NCBI RefSeq assembly: GCF_017873715.1
Contig: NZ_JAGGKM010000004.1
Location: forward strand, 310,001-374,000
DNA length: 64,000 bases
DNA from: Cytobacillus luteolus
Lineage (GTDB): Bacteria > Bacillota > Bacilli > Bacillales > Bacillaceae_L
Direction: 5' to 3'
This document shows, in pieces, positions 1 through 8,493 of this stretch. The position numbers and the translations under genes were made by a program. Positions within the stretch are counted from its first letter, which is position 1. Every line of letters starts with the position of its first letter. The notes below the pieces were generated by a model, which saw only the letters and a list, made by a program, of their open reading frames with translations, ran no database searches and had not been told where the DNA came from.

Positions 1-855
1 ACGTTTGTAAGATTCTAAAGTTCGGTAAAGGTTATAAAAGCTAGGGTCCTTGGTAAAGGCGTTATTATAAACTCTTGCCGCTTCTCCTTCCCCTTCACCA
101 CGAATTGTTTCTGCATCTGCCTGGGCTTTGGCTAATAGTTCTTTTACTTCTCTATCCGTGTTCGCTATAATCCTATTTTTCTCCGCATCACCCATAGATA
201 AATATTCTTGAGCTTTTGACTCACGTTCAGAAATCATTCGAGTAAATACGGATAGCTCGTTTTCTTTAGGTAAATCTGTTCTCTTCATACGAATATCGGT
301 TACAGATATACCGTAGTTATCTCGCTCTAACAGTGTATTAACAATTTCTGTTACGCGATCATTTAAACTCCCTCTATTCGATTTTTCATCATTAATAATC
401 TCGTCATAGTTTAATTGACCTAATTCAGTTCTCAATGCTGAGTATACAAACTCATCTAGCTTCGCTTCTGCATTTTCAACTGTACGGGTAACTGCAATCA
501 TTTGTTTTGGATTATCCACACGCCATAAAGCATAGTTATCGATAATAATACGTTTCTTGTCTTTTGTATTAATTTCAGCTTCCTCAACATCATAGACCAT
601 TTGATACTTTGGAAGTGTTGACACAGACTGAATAAAAGGAATTTTATAACTCAAACCAGGTTCACTTTCAATACGAACAACTTCTCCAAATTGACGGACT
701 ACCTTAAATTCTCCTTCTTTAACAATAAAAAGGTTTGTTAGCACAATAACGAGTAACGCAACAATAATTACGATGAAGATACCACCTTTAGTGTATTTCT
801 TCCAATCGTTGTTTTGTTTACGTTGTTCAATGTCTATTACATTTTGATCAGTCAT
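1..855 (-). CDS. hflC: HflC, membrane protease modulator (partial, C-terminus cut)
   Basis: SPFH/prohibitin-family protein that, with HflK, forms a membrane assembly controlling the FtsH protease. About 285 residues are visible; the 3' end runs off the window. The N-terminus carries one hydrophobic segment (about residues 24-42), then the SPFH domain beginning VKEGEFKVVRQFGEV and the PGLSYKIPFI motif. Near the visible end, RGEGEGEAARVYNNAF and DPSFYKLYRTLESYK match the conserved HflC tail. The ATG overlaps the hflK stop as TAATG, so the pair is probably translationally coupled. The HflC rather than HflK assignment rests on this tail and on the hflK-hflC order. Confidence 0.9.
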   Translation of the reverse strand, partial: MTDQNVIDIEQRKQNNDWKKYTKGGIFIVIIVALLVIVLTNLFIVKEGEFKVVRQFGEVVRIESEPGLSYKIPFIQSVSTLPKYQMVYDVEEAEINTKDKKRIIIDNYALWRVDNPKQMIAVTRTVENAEAKLDEFVYSALRTELGQLNYDEIINDEKSNRGSLNDRVTEIVNTLLERDNYGISVTDIRMKRTDLPKENELSVFTRMISERESKAQEYLSMGDAEKNRIIANTDREVKELLAKAQADAETIRGEGEGEAARVYNNAFTKDPSFYNLYRTLESYKR

Positions 856-1823
856 TAGTTACCACTCCCTTCTTGCGAGTCTTTAGGTGCAGTTTGTGTT
901 TGTTTTTCAAGAGGTCTAATTGGAAGATATTTCATTGTATTGCCATCTTCACTCATAATGTAAATCTCTGCTCCCGGCAATACCTGGTCAAGAGTTTCTA
1001 ACACTAAACGCTTACGAGTTATTTCAGGAGAGACTTTGTATTCTTCATAAAGTGCATTAAATTTCGCAACGTCCCCACGAGCTGTTTCAATTCTAGCTGC
1101 TCTATCTCCTTCAGCTCTTGAAATAATTGCGTCCTTTTCCCCTTCAGCTTCCTGTGTTCGTTGATTTCGATATTTATTTGCTTCGTTAATCTTTGTATTC
1201 ATCGTTTCACGAGCATCCGTTACATTTGTAAAAGCTTTACGAACATCATCATTTGGAAGCTCAACATCTTGTAGTTTAACTGCTGTAACAGAAATTCCAA
1301 TATCATATCTTTCAACTAATGAAATAAGCAAATCTCTTACCTCAGCTTCTATTTGAGCTTTTCCAGAGGTTAGAGCATCATCAATTCTTGAGCTCCCAAT
1401 AATACTTCTTAATGAAGAAGAAGTTGCATTATATAAGATTTGTTGAGGATCTTCTGAATTATATAAATAACTTCCAGGATTAGTAATTTTCCATTGTACT
1501 ACAAGATCAGCTAATACAATGTTTTCGTCCCCTGTAATCATTTTTGTTTCATCTGGAAAATCAACAATTTCTCCGTTTTTTTGATCATATCCAAATTGCA
1601 AACTAAATGTTTCCTTAGATAATTTTTGTACATCTTGGATTGGCCATGGTAGCTTAAAATGTAACCCTGGTTCACTAATCCCTTCATTTACTTTACCAAA
1701 TGTTAAGATTACTGCTTGCTCAGATTCATCTACTGTGTACCAAGATGTGAATGCTGTAATACCAAGTAGAATGATAACCAATGATAGTCCCGCCGTGATA
1801 AAAATTCGTTTCAGACTCATCAT
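855..1823 (-). CDS. hflK: HflK, membrane protease modulator
   Basis: 322-residue SPFH-domain partner of HflC. An N-terminal membrane anchor (about residues 6-28) is followed by the SPFH domain (TVDESEQAVILTFGKV, then EPGLHFKLPWP) and a charged coiled-coil region (about 215-260, rich in EAEGEKDAIISRAEGD-type repeats). The ATG at 1823 follows a GGGGGAAAG ribosome binding site. First gene of a two-gene operon with hflC. B. subtilis 168 has no hflKC at this locus, so the position next to phoPR is a lineage difference. A role in FtsH control is inferred from the family. Confidence 0.9.
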   Translation of the reverse strand: MMSLKRIFITAGLSLVIILLGITAFTSWYTVDESEQAVILTFGKVNEGISEPGLHFKLPWPIQDVQKLSKETFSLQFGYDQKNGEIVDFPDETKMITGDENIVLADLVVQWKITNPGSYLYNSEDPQQILYNATSSSLRSIIGSSRIDDALTSGKAQIEAEVRDLLISLVERYDIGISVTAVKLQDVELPNDDVRKAFTNVTDARETMNTKINEANKYRNQRTQEAEGEKDAIISRAEGDRAARIETARGDVAKFNALYEEYKVSPEITRKRLVLETLDQVLPGAEIYIMSEDGNTMKYLPIRPLEKQTQTAPKDSQEGSGN

Positions 1824-1987
1824 GTTGCTTTCCCCCTTATTCTATAGTTTAACCCAATTTCATATATTACTAGATTATTGGAAGTTAGGTATTTACACCG
1901 ATTGCTCGGGATATAGTTATATACGAGTGAAAGTCTAGAAAGTTTCAAAAAAGATTTTATACGTATTTGAATTATATATAATTTAAA

Positions 1988-2012
1988 AAATAACCCTAAA
2001 AGAGTTATTTTT
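1988..2012 (-). terminator. Weak intrinsic terminator after the GNAT gene
   Basis: On the minus strand the GNAT stop codon runs into a short AATAAC/GTTATT stem followed by T residues. The stem has only six mainly A-T pairs, so it is weak. Confidence 0.45.
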
Positions 2013-2490
2013 TTTCACTGTTATTAAATTCTTGAACGGATCTTCTTGAATTATCATAAGTTTCGCTGTATTGATCATTTGTATAGTCTTTTATTACACT
2101 TCTCCAAAATGCTTGTGCTGGATAGTTTTTTGCAATTTGTGTAATTTTCCAATCACCCAAGAACATATCAAATATCCTCCGAGCAACGACTTTCCCTATA
2201 CCTTTTCCTGCATATTTCTTGAGTATAAAAAACTCAGCAATAGAGGCTGGACTTGTTTCGGTTTGGCTATTTACTAAAACAAAACCAGCTAATACATCAT
2301 CTACTTTTATAAAAAATGGATGCTTATTTTCGTGTATCCAATACTCTTCAAGATTAAAAGGGTCATATAAACCTTGTTCATTGACTTCAATACTATTAAT
2401 AAATTGACTAAAATCATAAATATAAAACTGCATAATATTATGTAATATTTGTTGTTCATTCTTTTCTACTCTTAAAACTTCAATATTCAT
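2005..2490 (-). CDS. GNAT family N-acetyltransferase
   Basis: 161-residue single-domain acetyltransferase-like protein. The central strand-loop-helix IAEFFILKKYAGKGIGKVVARRIF (about residues 84-107) holds the acetyl-CoA pyrophosphate loop (Q/R-x-x-G-x-G/A type, here KYAGKGIG). The C-terminal half contains an NYPAQAFWRSVI segment common in GNATs. The ATG follows GAGGTGAGAT. Substrate unknown. It stands alone between hflK and phoR, with its own terminator. Confidence 0.8.
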   Translation of the reverse strand: MNIEVLRVEKNEQQILHNIMQFYIYDFSQFINSIEVNEQGLYDPFNLEEYWIHENKHPFFIKVDDVLAGFVLVNSQTETSPASIAEFFILKKYAGKGIGKVVARRIFDMFLGDWKITQIAKNYPAQAFWRSVIKDYTNDQYSETYDNSRRSVQEFNNSEKK

Positions 2491-2561
2491 ATCTCACCTC
2501 AAAGAAATTTAACTGCAAATTCAATTTAACTAAAATTGGCAATTAAATCAAGATAAAAAAG

Positions 2562-2588
2562 AGACAAGACCTTTTTAAGGACTTGTCT
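2562..2588 (-). terminator. Intrinsic terminator of phoPR
   Basis: Inverted repeat AGACAAG...CTTGTCT with an extra inner CCTT/AAGG pairing, followed on the minus strand by a run of six T residues. It lies about 100 nt beyond the phoR stop. Confidence 0.85.
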
Positions 2589-2684
2589 TTCAAAAAAATT
2601 CCTCGGATGAAGGGGTCTTCAAAATTAGTGTAGAGGATTATTGTTAAACTCATATAAATCTACTGTAAAAATTCTGTAAATTTT

Positions 2685-4454
2685 TTAAGAAATGCTTCTT
2701 TTTAAGTTAACTATAAATGTAGTACCTTCACCAACTTTACTGTTCACAGCCAGTGTCCCATGATGAGCTTCAACAAGGTGTTTTACAATCGCTAAACCTA
2801 ATCCAGTTCCGCCTGAGTTTCTACTCCTTGCCTTGTCCACTCGATAAAACCTTTCAAATATCCGAGGAATTTCATCCTTTTCAATACCTATTCCAGTGTC
2901 CCTAATCTTAACTTGAATGGTGTCTTCTAAATCACTAACTTCAATTAAAACTTTTCCCCCAGCTGGTGTATACGTAATGCCATTACTGATTAAATTTAGA
3001 AATACTTGTTTTAATCGATAGCTATCTCCCTCAACCATTGGTTGGTGACCTGACATTAGTGAGAGTTCAATATCTTTATTCTCTGCTTTTCCTCCCAGTA
3101 ATACCAGTATCTCATTTAATATTTCAACAATATTTACCTGTTGGTAATTCAACTGAAAGCCTTGTTGCTCCATCTTAGATAAATCCAATAATTCCTGTAT
3201 AAGCTCTTGGAGCCGATCACTTTCCTTAAGAATAATAGAAAGAAAATACTCTAATGTCTTTTCATCCTTCATTGCTCCATCTAAAAGAGTTTCTGAGAAA
3301 CCTTTTATAGATGTAATCGGAGTTTTTAGTTCATGAGAAACATTGGCTACAAAGTCCTTCCTCATTTGTTCAAGTCTTTTTAATTCTGTGATATCATGGA
3401 AAAGAACTACAACACCTTTCCATTCACTATTCGTACCGATGATTGGTGTCCCATACACTTCGAAATGTCTTCGTTCAATTTTCAGAGGAAGAACAAGCTG
3501 TCTACGAACTTTTTCTTCTTTCATAAAAACTTCTTCAATTAATGACACAACCGATTTATGCGGTAAGGCTTCATTATAAAGATGTGATAAATAACTTGAT
3601 GTTTCTATCTCAAATATTTCCTTGTAGGCACGATTTACAAGGTTGATATACCCCCTACCATCAATAAGAATAAGTCCACTTCCCATATTTTCTATTAAGG
3701 TTCGAAGGCGGTCATGCTGCATTTCATGTGCTTTAGTCATATCCTGTAGATTTCTAGCCAAAATATTAATCGAACGATTAAGTGCACTTGTTTCATCCAA
3801 ATCGGTTTCATATGTTCTAGCCTTGAAGTTTCCCTTAGCTAATTCAATTGCAACTTTAGTAGCAGACTCAATCGGCTTCGTATACTGTGAAGTAATCCTT
3901 ACTCCAAGAAACAGAATGACTATAAAAGCAACTCCTAAGCTACTAATTAATAATCCCCAAATTTGTTGGTTTACCTTTCTTAAAGAATCAACAGGAGAGC
4001 TAAGTATAATATATCCCTCAACAGTTTCGTCTGTAGCAAGTAAAGGCACTCCATAGTAATACATATCATATTCTTCTACAATTAAGTGAAAGCTCTTTTT
4101 GTCATTTACGTAATCATTTAGGATTGTACTTATATGTTGTTCATGAATGGTTTTACTATATTCCTCATGTCCATTCGCATCATACAGAATTTTACCGGCA
4201 TGATTTATAATTGTTATTCTTGAATCAAGTGCTCCCTCTATGTTATGCATTTTCTCATTCAAATTAGGATGATAAAATAATCCACCTTCAGATACGTAGA
4301 TTGAAACTAGGTCAGCTTCCTTTTCCATTCGTTCGTTAAATGTATTTAAATAGAAGCTTTTAAACATCTGTCCTAATAAAATCCCTAAACCGAGAAGCAC
4401 AGAAACAATTAAGGTTATGAGAGCAAAGAGCAGCCGTGAACGAAAATTATTCAT
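2685..4454 (-). CDS. phoR: PhoR, phosphate-regulon sensor histidine kinase
   Basis: 589-residue membrane sensor kinase, partner of PhoP. Order: TM1 (about 9-31), an extracytoplasmic sensor region (about 32-160), TM2 (about 163-185), a HAMP region, a PAS domain (about 245-350), HisKA with VSHELKTPIT (phospho-acceptor His374), and a HATPase domain with N box LNLISNGITYTPAGG, DTGIGI and GTGLGLAIVKHL. The length is close to B. subtilis PhoR. It overlaps phoP by 8 nt, indicating coupled translation. The expected signal is cell-wall teichoic acid metabolism under phosphate limitation, as in B. subtilis; that is inference from the family. Confidence 0.95.
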   Translation of the reverse strand: MNNFRSRLLFALITLIVSVLLGLGILLGQMFKSFYLNTFNERMEKEADLVSIYVSEGGLFYHPNLNEKMHNIEGALDSRITIINHAGKILYDANGHEEYSKTIHEQHISTILNDYVNDKKSFHLIVEEYDMYYYGVPLLATDETVEGYIILSSPVDSLRKVNQQIWGLLISSLGVAFIVILFLGVRITSQYTKPIESATKVAIELAKGNFKARTYETDLDETSALNRSINILARNLQDMTKAHEMQHDRLRTLIENMGSGLILIDGRGYINLVNRAYKEIFEIETSSYLSHLYNEALPHKSVVSLIEEVFMKEEKVRRQLVLPLKIERRHFEVYGTPIIGTNSEWKGVVVLFHDITELKRLEQMRKDFVANVSHELKTPITSIKGFSETLLDGAMKDEKTLEYFLSIILKESDRLQELIQELLDLSKMEQQGFQLNYQQVNIVEILNEILVLLGGKAENKDIELSLMSGHQPMVEGDSYRLKQVFLNLISNGITYTPAGGKVLIEVSDLEDTIQVKIRDTGIGIEKDEIPRIFERFYRVDKARSRNSGGTGLGLAIVKHLVEAHHGTLAVNSKVGEGTTFIVNLKRSIS

Positions 4455-5160
4455 CCATTTTTGGCTCCTCTAGCTTGTAACCTAGCCCTCGAATGGTTTT
4501 TATATATACAGGTTTTTTTGAGTTACTCTCTATTTTTTCACGTAAGTGGCTGATGTGCACATCCACAATTCGTGTATCTCCAGCAAAATCATAATTCCAT
4601 ACAGCACTTAATAGCTGATCCCGAGTAAGAACTCTCCCCTTATTTCGTGCAAGATAAACAAGCAATTCGAATTCCTTCGGTGTCAGTTCTAACCTTACTT
4701 GATTTGTGTATGCTTCATAATGATCGGGTAGGATTCTTAACTCTCCAATCACAATATTCTCTGTATCAAGTTCCTCTTCTTTTTCAGTTTGAATATTCGT
4801 TCTTCTTAAAATGGCTTTTACTCGTGCAACCACTTCTCTTGGACTAAAAGGCTTAGTCATATAATCGTCTGCACCAAGTTCTAATCCAATAATTTTGTCA
4901 AATTCATCATCTTTAGCTGTTAACATTAATATTGGGGTTGTCACCTTTTGTTGGCGTAGTTGCTTACACACTTCAATTCCATCCATCTTAGGGAGCATCA
5001 AATCAAGTACAAGTATATCTGGTCTTTCATCTAATGCCTTTTGGAACCCTTCTTCTCCGTCCATTGCAGTAATAACCTCGAAGCCTGCTTGATTTAAGTT
5101 ATACTGCAGCAATGTTGAAATTGATGGTTCATCGTCTACTACTAATACTTTTTTATCCAT
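4447..5160 (-). CDS. phoP: PhoP, phosphate-regulon response regulator
   Basis: 237-residue OmpR/PhoB-type regulator. The receiver domain (1-120) has the acidic pair D9/D10, phospho-acceptor Asp53 (VLDLMLP) and Lys102-region TKPFSP. The winged helix (about 140-235) ends IYIKTIRGLGYKLEEPKM, near-identical to B. subtilis PhoP. The start is the ATG at 5160, 5 nt after GGAGG; a TTG in frame at 5172 overlaps that ribosome binding site and is unlikely. First gene of phoPR. A palindromic repeat element lies about 135 nt upstream. Confidence 0.95.
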   Translation of the reverse strand: MDKKVLVVDDEPSISTLLQYNLNQAGFEVITAMDGEEGFQKALDERPDILVLDLMLPKMDGIEVCKQLRQQKVTTPILMLTAKDDEFDKIIGLELGADDYMTKPFSPREVVARVKAILRRTNIQTEKEEELDTENIVIGELRILPDHYEAYTNQVRLELTPKEFELLVYLARNKGRVLTRDQLLSAVWNYDFAGDTRIVDVHISHLREKIESNSKKPVYIKTIRGLGYKLEEPKMDE

Positions 5161-5295
5161 AAAATCCTCCAACTAAAAATAGTAAAACCCCTCATCCGTT
5201 TTTCTCTTTTTCTCTATTTAGGTTAATTATAGTAGATATCATTTAACTTACCAACTATTAAATAGAATATTGGATAGTTACATTTAATTAGGCCC

Positions 5296-5425
5296 GTTGA
5301 TTTCCGGTCTAGGCACTTGCTTTCCGCGGGGAGGAAGTCGAGCCTCCTCGGCGCTTCGCACCTGTGGGGTCTCGACCTTTCCTCTACTTCTGAGCAGGAG
5401 TCAAGTGCCTTCCCCTCCAATCAAC
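5296..5425 (+). repeat. Palindromic intergenic repeat, copy 1 (130 bp)
   Basis: Ends are GTTGATTT...AATCAAC. The element folds into one long imperfect hairpin: GGCACTTG pairs with CAAGTGCC, GTCGAG with CTCGAC, and the apex holds CCTCCTCGGCGCTTCGCACCT. The same family recurs at 28108-28235, 38010-38137 and 32731-32850 (opposite orientation), with remnants at 19161-19202 and 50807-50828. An ORF readable through it (5223-5420) is an artefact of the GC-rich repeat. It lies 5' of phoP. Confidence 0.9.
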
Positions 5426-5478
5426 TCTGCGCTTGAAATAATATCAACTAAACTTTTTCTATGAAGACATAAAAAAAA

Positions 5479-5498
5479 GAGGAATATAGAATTCCCCT
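5479..5498 (-). terminator. Terminator of the MaoC-like gene
   Basis: A GGAAT/ATTCC stem followed on the minus strand by eight T residues, 20 nt after the stop codon at 5517. Confidence 0.6.
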
Positions 5499-5516
5499 TA
5501 ATGTAGCACTATTTAT

Positions 5517-5993
5517 TTAGAAGTTATCCAATGCATCACCATGCATTGGTTTTAGTTGGTGTGGTGGGCATACTGTTAGTTTGCCTTCAATAACTGTTTC
5601 TTCTTGTTCATTTGTCGCGTTTACCGTAATCTCAACAATATGTTCTTCTCTGTTTACATCTGTGATTTCAAACAGAAATTGTACTGTTCCATAGTGATAC
5701 ACAGGCTTTGGAAAAGATAGCGACTGTGAAAGCACATGACTACCTGGACCAGGTAAGTATTTAGAGATTGCAGCAGTAATGATACCAGTTAACATAACAC
5801 TTGGAACAATTGGCTTCTTAAACGGTGTTTGGGATGCATAGTCATGCTGGATATATAAAGGATTAGAATCATTTGTTAAGCCTAAATAAAGGAGTAGGTC
5901 CTTATCCTCGATTTTTTCTGTAAGTGATAACTTTTCACCCGTCGTAATTTCATCTATACTTCTTCCTAATTTACGTTTTTTCCCTAACAACAT
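5517..5993 (-). CDS. MaoC-like hot-dog protein
   Basis: 158-residue MaoC/R-specific enoyl-CoA hydratase-like hot-dog fold. The hydratase-2 motif region is TNDSNPLYIQHDYASQTPFKKPIVPSVML (about residues 40-68). The catalytic Asp is in place, but the His expected after N-P-[IL] is a Tyr (NPLY); a His occurs three residues later. Enzyme activity is therefore uncertain. The start is the ATG at 5993, with GGAGGTG 13 nt upstream. It follows mdh in the same direction but behind a terminator, and a near-perfect cre site lies just upstream, suggesting carbon-regulated expression. Confidence 0.75.
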   Translation of the reverse strand: MLLGKKRKLGRSIDEITTGEKLSLTEKIEDKDLLLYLGLTNDSNPLYIQHDYASQTPFKKPIVPSVMLTGIITAAISKYLPGPGSHVLSQSLSFPKPVYHYGTVQFLFEITDVNREEHIVEITVNATNEQEETVIEGKLTVCPPHQLKPMHGDALDNF

Positions 5994-6019
5994 GCGGCCT
6001 TTCTCACCTCCGTAATAAT

Positions 6020-6033
6020 TGAAAACGCTTGCA
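6020..6033 (-). promoter_or_regulatory. Candidate CcpA cre site upstream of the MaoC-like gene
   Basis: Minus strand TGCAAGCGTTTTCA matches TGWAANCGNTNWCA at all but one position. It lies between the mdh terminator and the ribosome binding site of the MaoC-like gene, about 26 nt upstream of its start. Confidence 0.65.
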
Positions 6034-6047
6034 ATTGCTATTTAAAA

Positions 6048-6069
6048 AATTCGGGGGAGCCCCCGAATT
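6048..6069 (-). terminator. Intrinsic terminator of the citZ-icd-mdh cluster
   Basis: Perfect 10-bp stem AATTCGGGGG/CCCCCGAATT with a 2-nt apex, followed by T residues on the minus strand, directly after mdh. Confidence 0.9.
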
Positions 6070-6079
6070 CTAGATTAAC

Positions 6080-7018
6080 TTAATTAAGAACTTGCATGAC
6101 ATTTTTTACTGAAGCAGCAGACTGATCAAGCTGTTTCTTCTCTTCTTCAGTTAATTCAAGTTCAATTATCTTTTCAATTCCATTTGCACCTAAAATAGTA
6201 GGTACTCCTAGATAGATACCTTCGTATCCATATTCACCTTCAAGATAGGCAATTGAAGGTAACACACGTCGTTGGTCTTTTAAAATCGCTTCAACCATCT
6301 CAACTAATGAAGCAGCAGGTGCATAATATGCGCTTCCATTACCAAGAAGATTTACGATTTCACCCCCACCTTTACGTGTACGTTCTACAATTGCATCTAA
6401 ACGTTCTTTAGGAATAAGAGTTTCTAACGGAATCCCACCAGCGTAAGAGTATCTTACTAAAGGTACCATATCATCTCCATGTCCACCTAAAACGAATCCA
6501 GTGATATCTTTAACTGAGAGGTTTAATTCTTGTGCAACGAAAGTACGGAAACGAGCCGTATCTAAAACTCCTGACTGGCCGATTACACGGTTTTTAGGAA
6601 ATCCAGATTCTTTATATACTGTGTAAGTCATAGCATCTACTGGGTTTGTAAGTACAAGAATATAGCTATTAGGTGAGTGCTTAACAATTTCTTGAGTAAC
6701 GCTTTTCATAATCTTTTGGTTTGTTTGAACTAAATCATCACGACTCATACCAGGTTTACGAGCAATACCAGCAGTGATTACAACGATATCTGAATCGGCT
6801 GTATCAGCATAGTTTGAAGTACCAGTAATATTCGCGTCAAAACCTTGAACTGGGCCAGCTTCAAGCATATCTAGTGCTTTTCCTTTAGTTGGGTTTTCCA
6901 TTTGAGGAATATCAACTAACACAACATCGCCAAGTTCTTTTTGAGCTAACAAGAATGCAGTTGTTGCTCCTGTAAAGCCGCCGCCAATAACAGATATTTT
7001 CTTGCGTTTCATACTCAT
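6080..7018 (-). CDS. mdh: Malate dehydrogenase
   Basis: 312-residue LDH-like NAD-dependent malate dehydrogenase; interconverts malate and oxaloacetate in the TCA cycle. N-terminal Rossmann motif [12 protein letters not shown], substrate-binding Arg in [24 protein letters not shown], and catalytic His in [16 protein letters not shown] (about residue 180). Nearly identical along its length to B. subtilis Mdh. Last gene of citZ-icd-mdh, 72 nt after icd. The start at 7018 aligns with relatives; the AAGGGGG site is only 2 nt away, so the in-frame ATG at 7012 is an alternative. Confidence 0.97.
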   Translation of the reverse strand: MSMKRKKISVIGGGFTGATTAFLLAQKELGDVVLVDIPQMENPTKGKALDMLEAGPVQGFDANITGTSNYADTADSDIVVITAGIARKPGMSRDDLVQTNQKIMKSVTQEIVKHSPNSYILVLTNPVDAMTYTVYKESGFPKNRVIGQSGVLDTARFRTFVAQELNLSVKDITGFVLGGHGDDMVPLVRYSYAGGIPLETLIPKERLDAIVERTRKGGGEIVNLLGNGSAYYAPAASLVEMVEAILKDQRRVLPSIAYLEGEYGYEGIYLGVPTILGANGIEKIIELELTEEEKKQLDQSAASVKNVMQVLN

Positions 7019-7057
7019 TTCCCCCTTACAGACTAATTTTTACCAATATATATCGAA

Positions 7058-7081
7058 ACTACCCCGAAAATTCGAGGTAGT
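7058..7081 (-). other. Intercistronic hairpin between icd and mdh
   Basis: ACTACC/GGTAGT stem with an inner TCG/CGA pairing in the 72-nt icd-mdh gap, without a T run. More likely an mRNA processing or stability element than a terminator. Confidence 0.4.
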
Positions 7082-7090
7082 AATCAATCG

Positions 7091-8362
7091 TTAACCCATG
7101 TTTTTGATTAGTTCGTCACCAAACTCAGAACATTTCACTTCTGTTGCACCTTCCATTAGACGTGCAAAGTCATATGTTACAACTTTTGATGCAATTGTTT
7201 TTTCAACTGATTTAATAACTAAATCTGCAGCTTCGTTCCAACCTAAGTGCTCTAATAATAGTACACCTGATAGAAGAACAGAAGAAGGATTTACCTTATC
7301 AAGTCCAGCATATTTTGGAGCTGTACCATGTGTTGCTTCAAAGATTGCATGGCCAGTTTCATAGTTAATGTTAGCTCCTGGAGCAATACCAATTCCACCA
7401 ACTTGTGCAGCTAGTGCATCAGAGATATAGTCTCCATTTAAGTTCATTGTAGCAACTACATCGAACTCACGCGGGCGAGTTAGGATTTGTTGTAAGAAGA
7501 TATCAGCAATTGAATCTTTCACAATGATTTTTCCAGCAGCTTCAGCATCAGCTTGTGCTTTATTAGCAGCATCTTTACCTTCTTCTTCAACAATACGATC
7601 GTATTGTGCCCAAGTAAATACTTTATCGCCGAATTCTTGTTCTGCAAGCTCGTAACCCCAGTTTTTGAAAGCTCCTTCAGTAAACTTCATGATGTTACCT
7701 TTGTGTACAAGAGTAACAGATTTACGTCCTTGTTCAATTGCATAGTTAATTGCAGCACGAACTAAACGTTTTGTTCCTTCTTCAGAAACAGGCTTAATAC
7801 CGATACCAGATGTTTCTGGGAAACGAATCTTATTTACACCCATTTCATTTTTAAGGAAATTAATAAGCTTTTGCACTTCTTCAGAACCTTTTGCATACTC
7901 AATACCTGCATAAATATCTTCAGTGTTTTCACGGAAGATCACCATATCAGTATCTTCAGGACGCTTAATAGGTGAAGGTACACCTGTAAAATAACGCACT
8001 GGACGTAAGCAAGTAAATAAGTCTAATTCTTGACGTAACGCAACGTTCAATGAACGAATACCGCCACCTACAGGAGTTGTAAGAGGTCCTTTAATTGCAA
8101 TTATGTATTCACGAATTTCGTTTAAAGTTTCTTCTGGTAACCACTCACCTGTTTGATTGAATGCTTTTTCCCCAGCTAAAACTTCTTTCCAAACGATTGA
8201 TTTTTCGCCTTTATATGCTTTTTCAACTGCTGCTTCTAATACGCGAGATGCAGAAGCCCAAATATCAGGTCCAATTCCGTCGCCTTCAATAAAAGGAATA
8301 ATCGGATTGTTAGGAACGTTTAGCACACCATTTGTAACTGTAATTTTTTCACCTTGAGTCAC
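7091..8362 (-). CDS. icd: NADP-dependent isocitrate dehydrogenase
   Basis: 423-residue enzyme converting isocitrate to 2-oxoglutarate. Conserved features include [20 protein letters not shown] (the phosphorylatable/substrate Ser loop), [29 protein letters not shown], DAIADxFLQQ-type helix ([11 protein letters not shown]) and [11 protein letters not shown]. The start is GTG at 8362, 8 nt after GGAGG, giving M-T-Q-G-E-K-I-T and exactly the B. subtilis length; an in-frame TTG at 8377 overlaps the ribosome binding site. Second gene after citZ, from which it is separated by a strong hairpin. Confidence 0.97.
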   Translation of the reverse strand: MTQGEKITVTNGVLNVPNNPIIPFIEGDGIGPDIWASASRVLEAAVEKAYKGEKSIVWKEVLAGEKAFNQTGEWLPEETLNEIREYIIAIKGPLTTPVGGGIRSLNVALRQELDLFTCLRPVRYFTGVPSPIKRPEDTDMVIFRENTEDIYAGIEYAKGSEEVQKLINFLKNEMGVNKIRFPETSGIGIKPVSEEGTKRLVRAAINYAIEQGRKSVTLVHKGNIMKFTEGAFKNWGYELAEQEFGDKVFTWAQYDRIVEEEGKDAANKAQADAEAAGKIIVKDSIADIFLQQILTRPREFDVVATMNLNGDYISDALAAQVGGIGIAPGANINYETGHAIFEATHGTAPKYAGLDKVNPSSVLLSGVLLLEHLGWNEAADLVIKSVEKTIASKVVTYDFARLMEGATEVKCSEFGDELIKNMG

Positions 8363-8414
8363 TTGTAAAACCTCCAATAGTTTAAGTAAAGAACTGCTTA
8401 TAAATGCTTTATAA

Positions 8415-8437
8415 AACGGTGGTTGTTGACCACCGTT
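8415..8437 (-). terminator. Hairpin between citZ and icd
   Basis: Perfect 9-bp stem AACGGTGGT/ACCACCGTT with a 5-nt loop, followed on the minus strand by TTTTATAAAG. Probably a partial terminator or a 3'-end stabiliser that sets citZ and icd levels apart. Confidence 0.65.
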
Positions 8438-8493
8438 CTCACAAGCTTAATAGTACATAATTGAAACAATTTTCACAAGAAGCTAGTAATTAA

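Noticed and set aside
5223-5420. 65-codon ORF on the minus strand
   Set aside because: It reads through the palindromic repeat; its residues are dictated by the GC-rich element, and there is no ribosome binding site.
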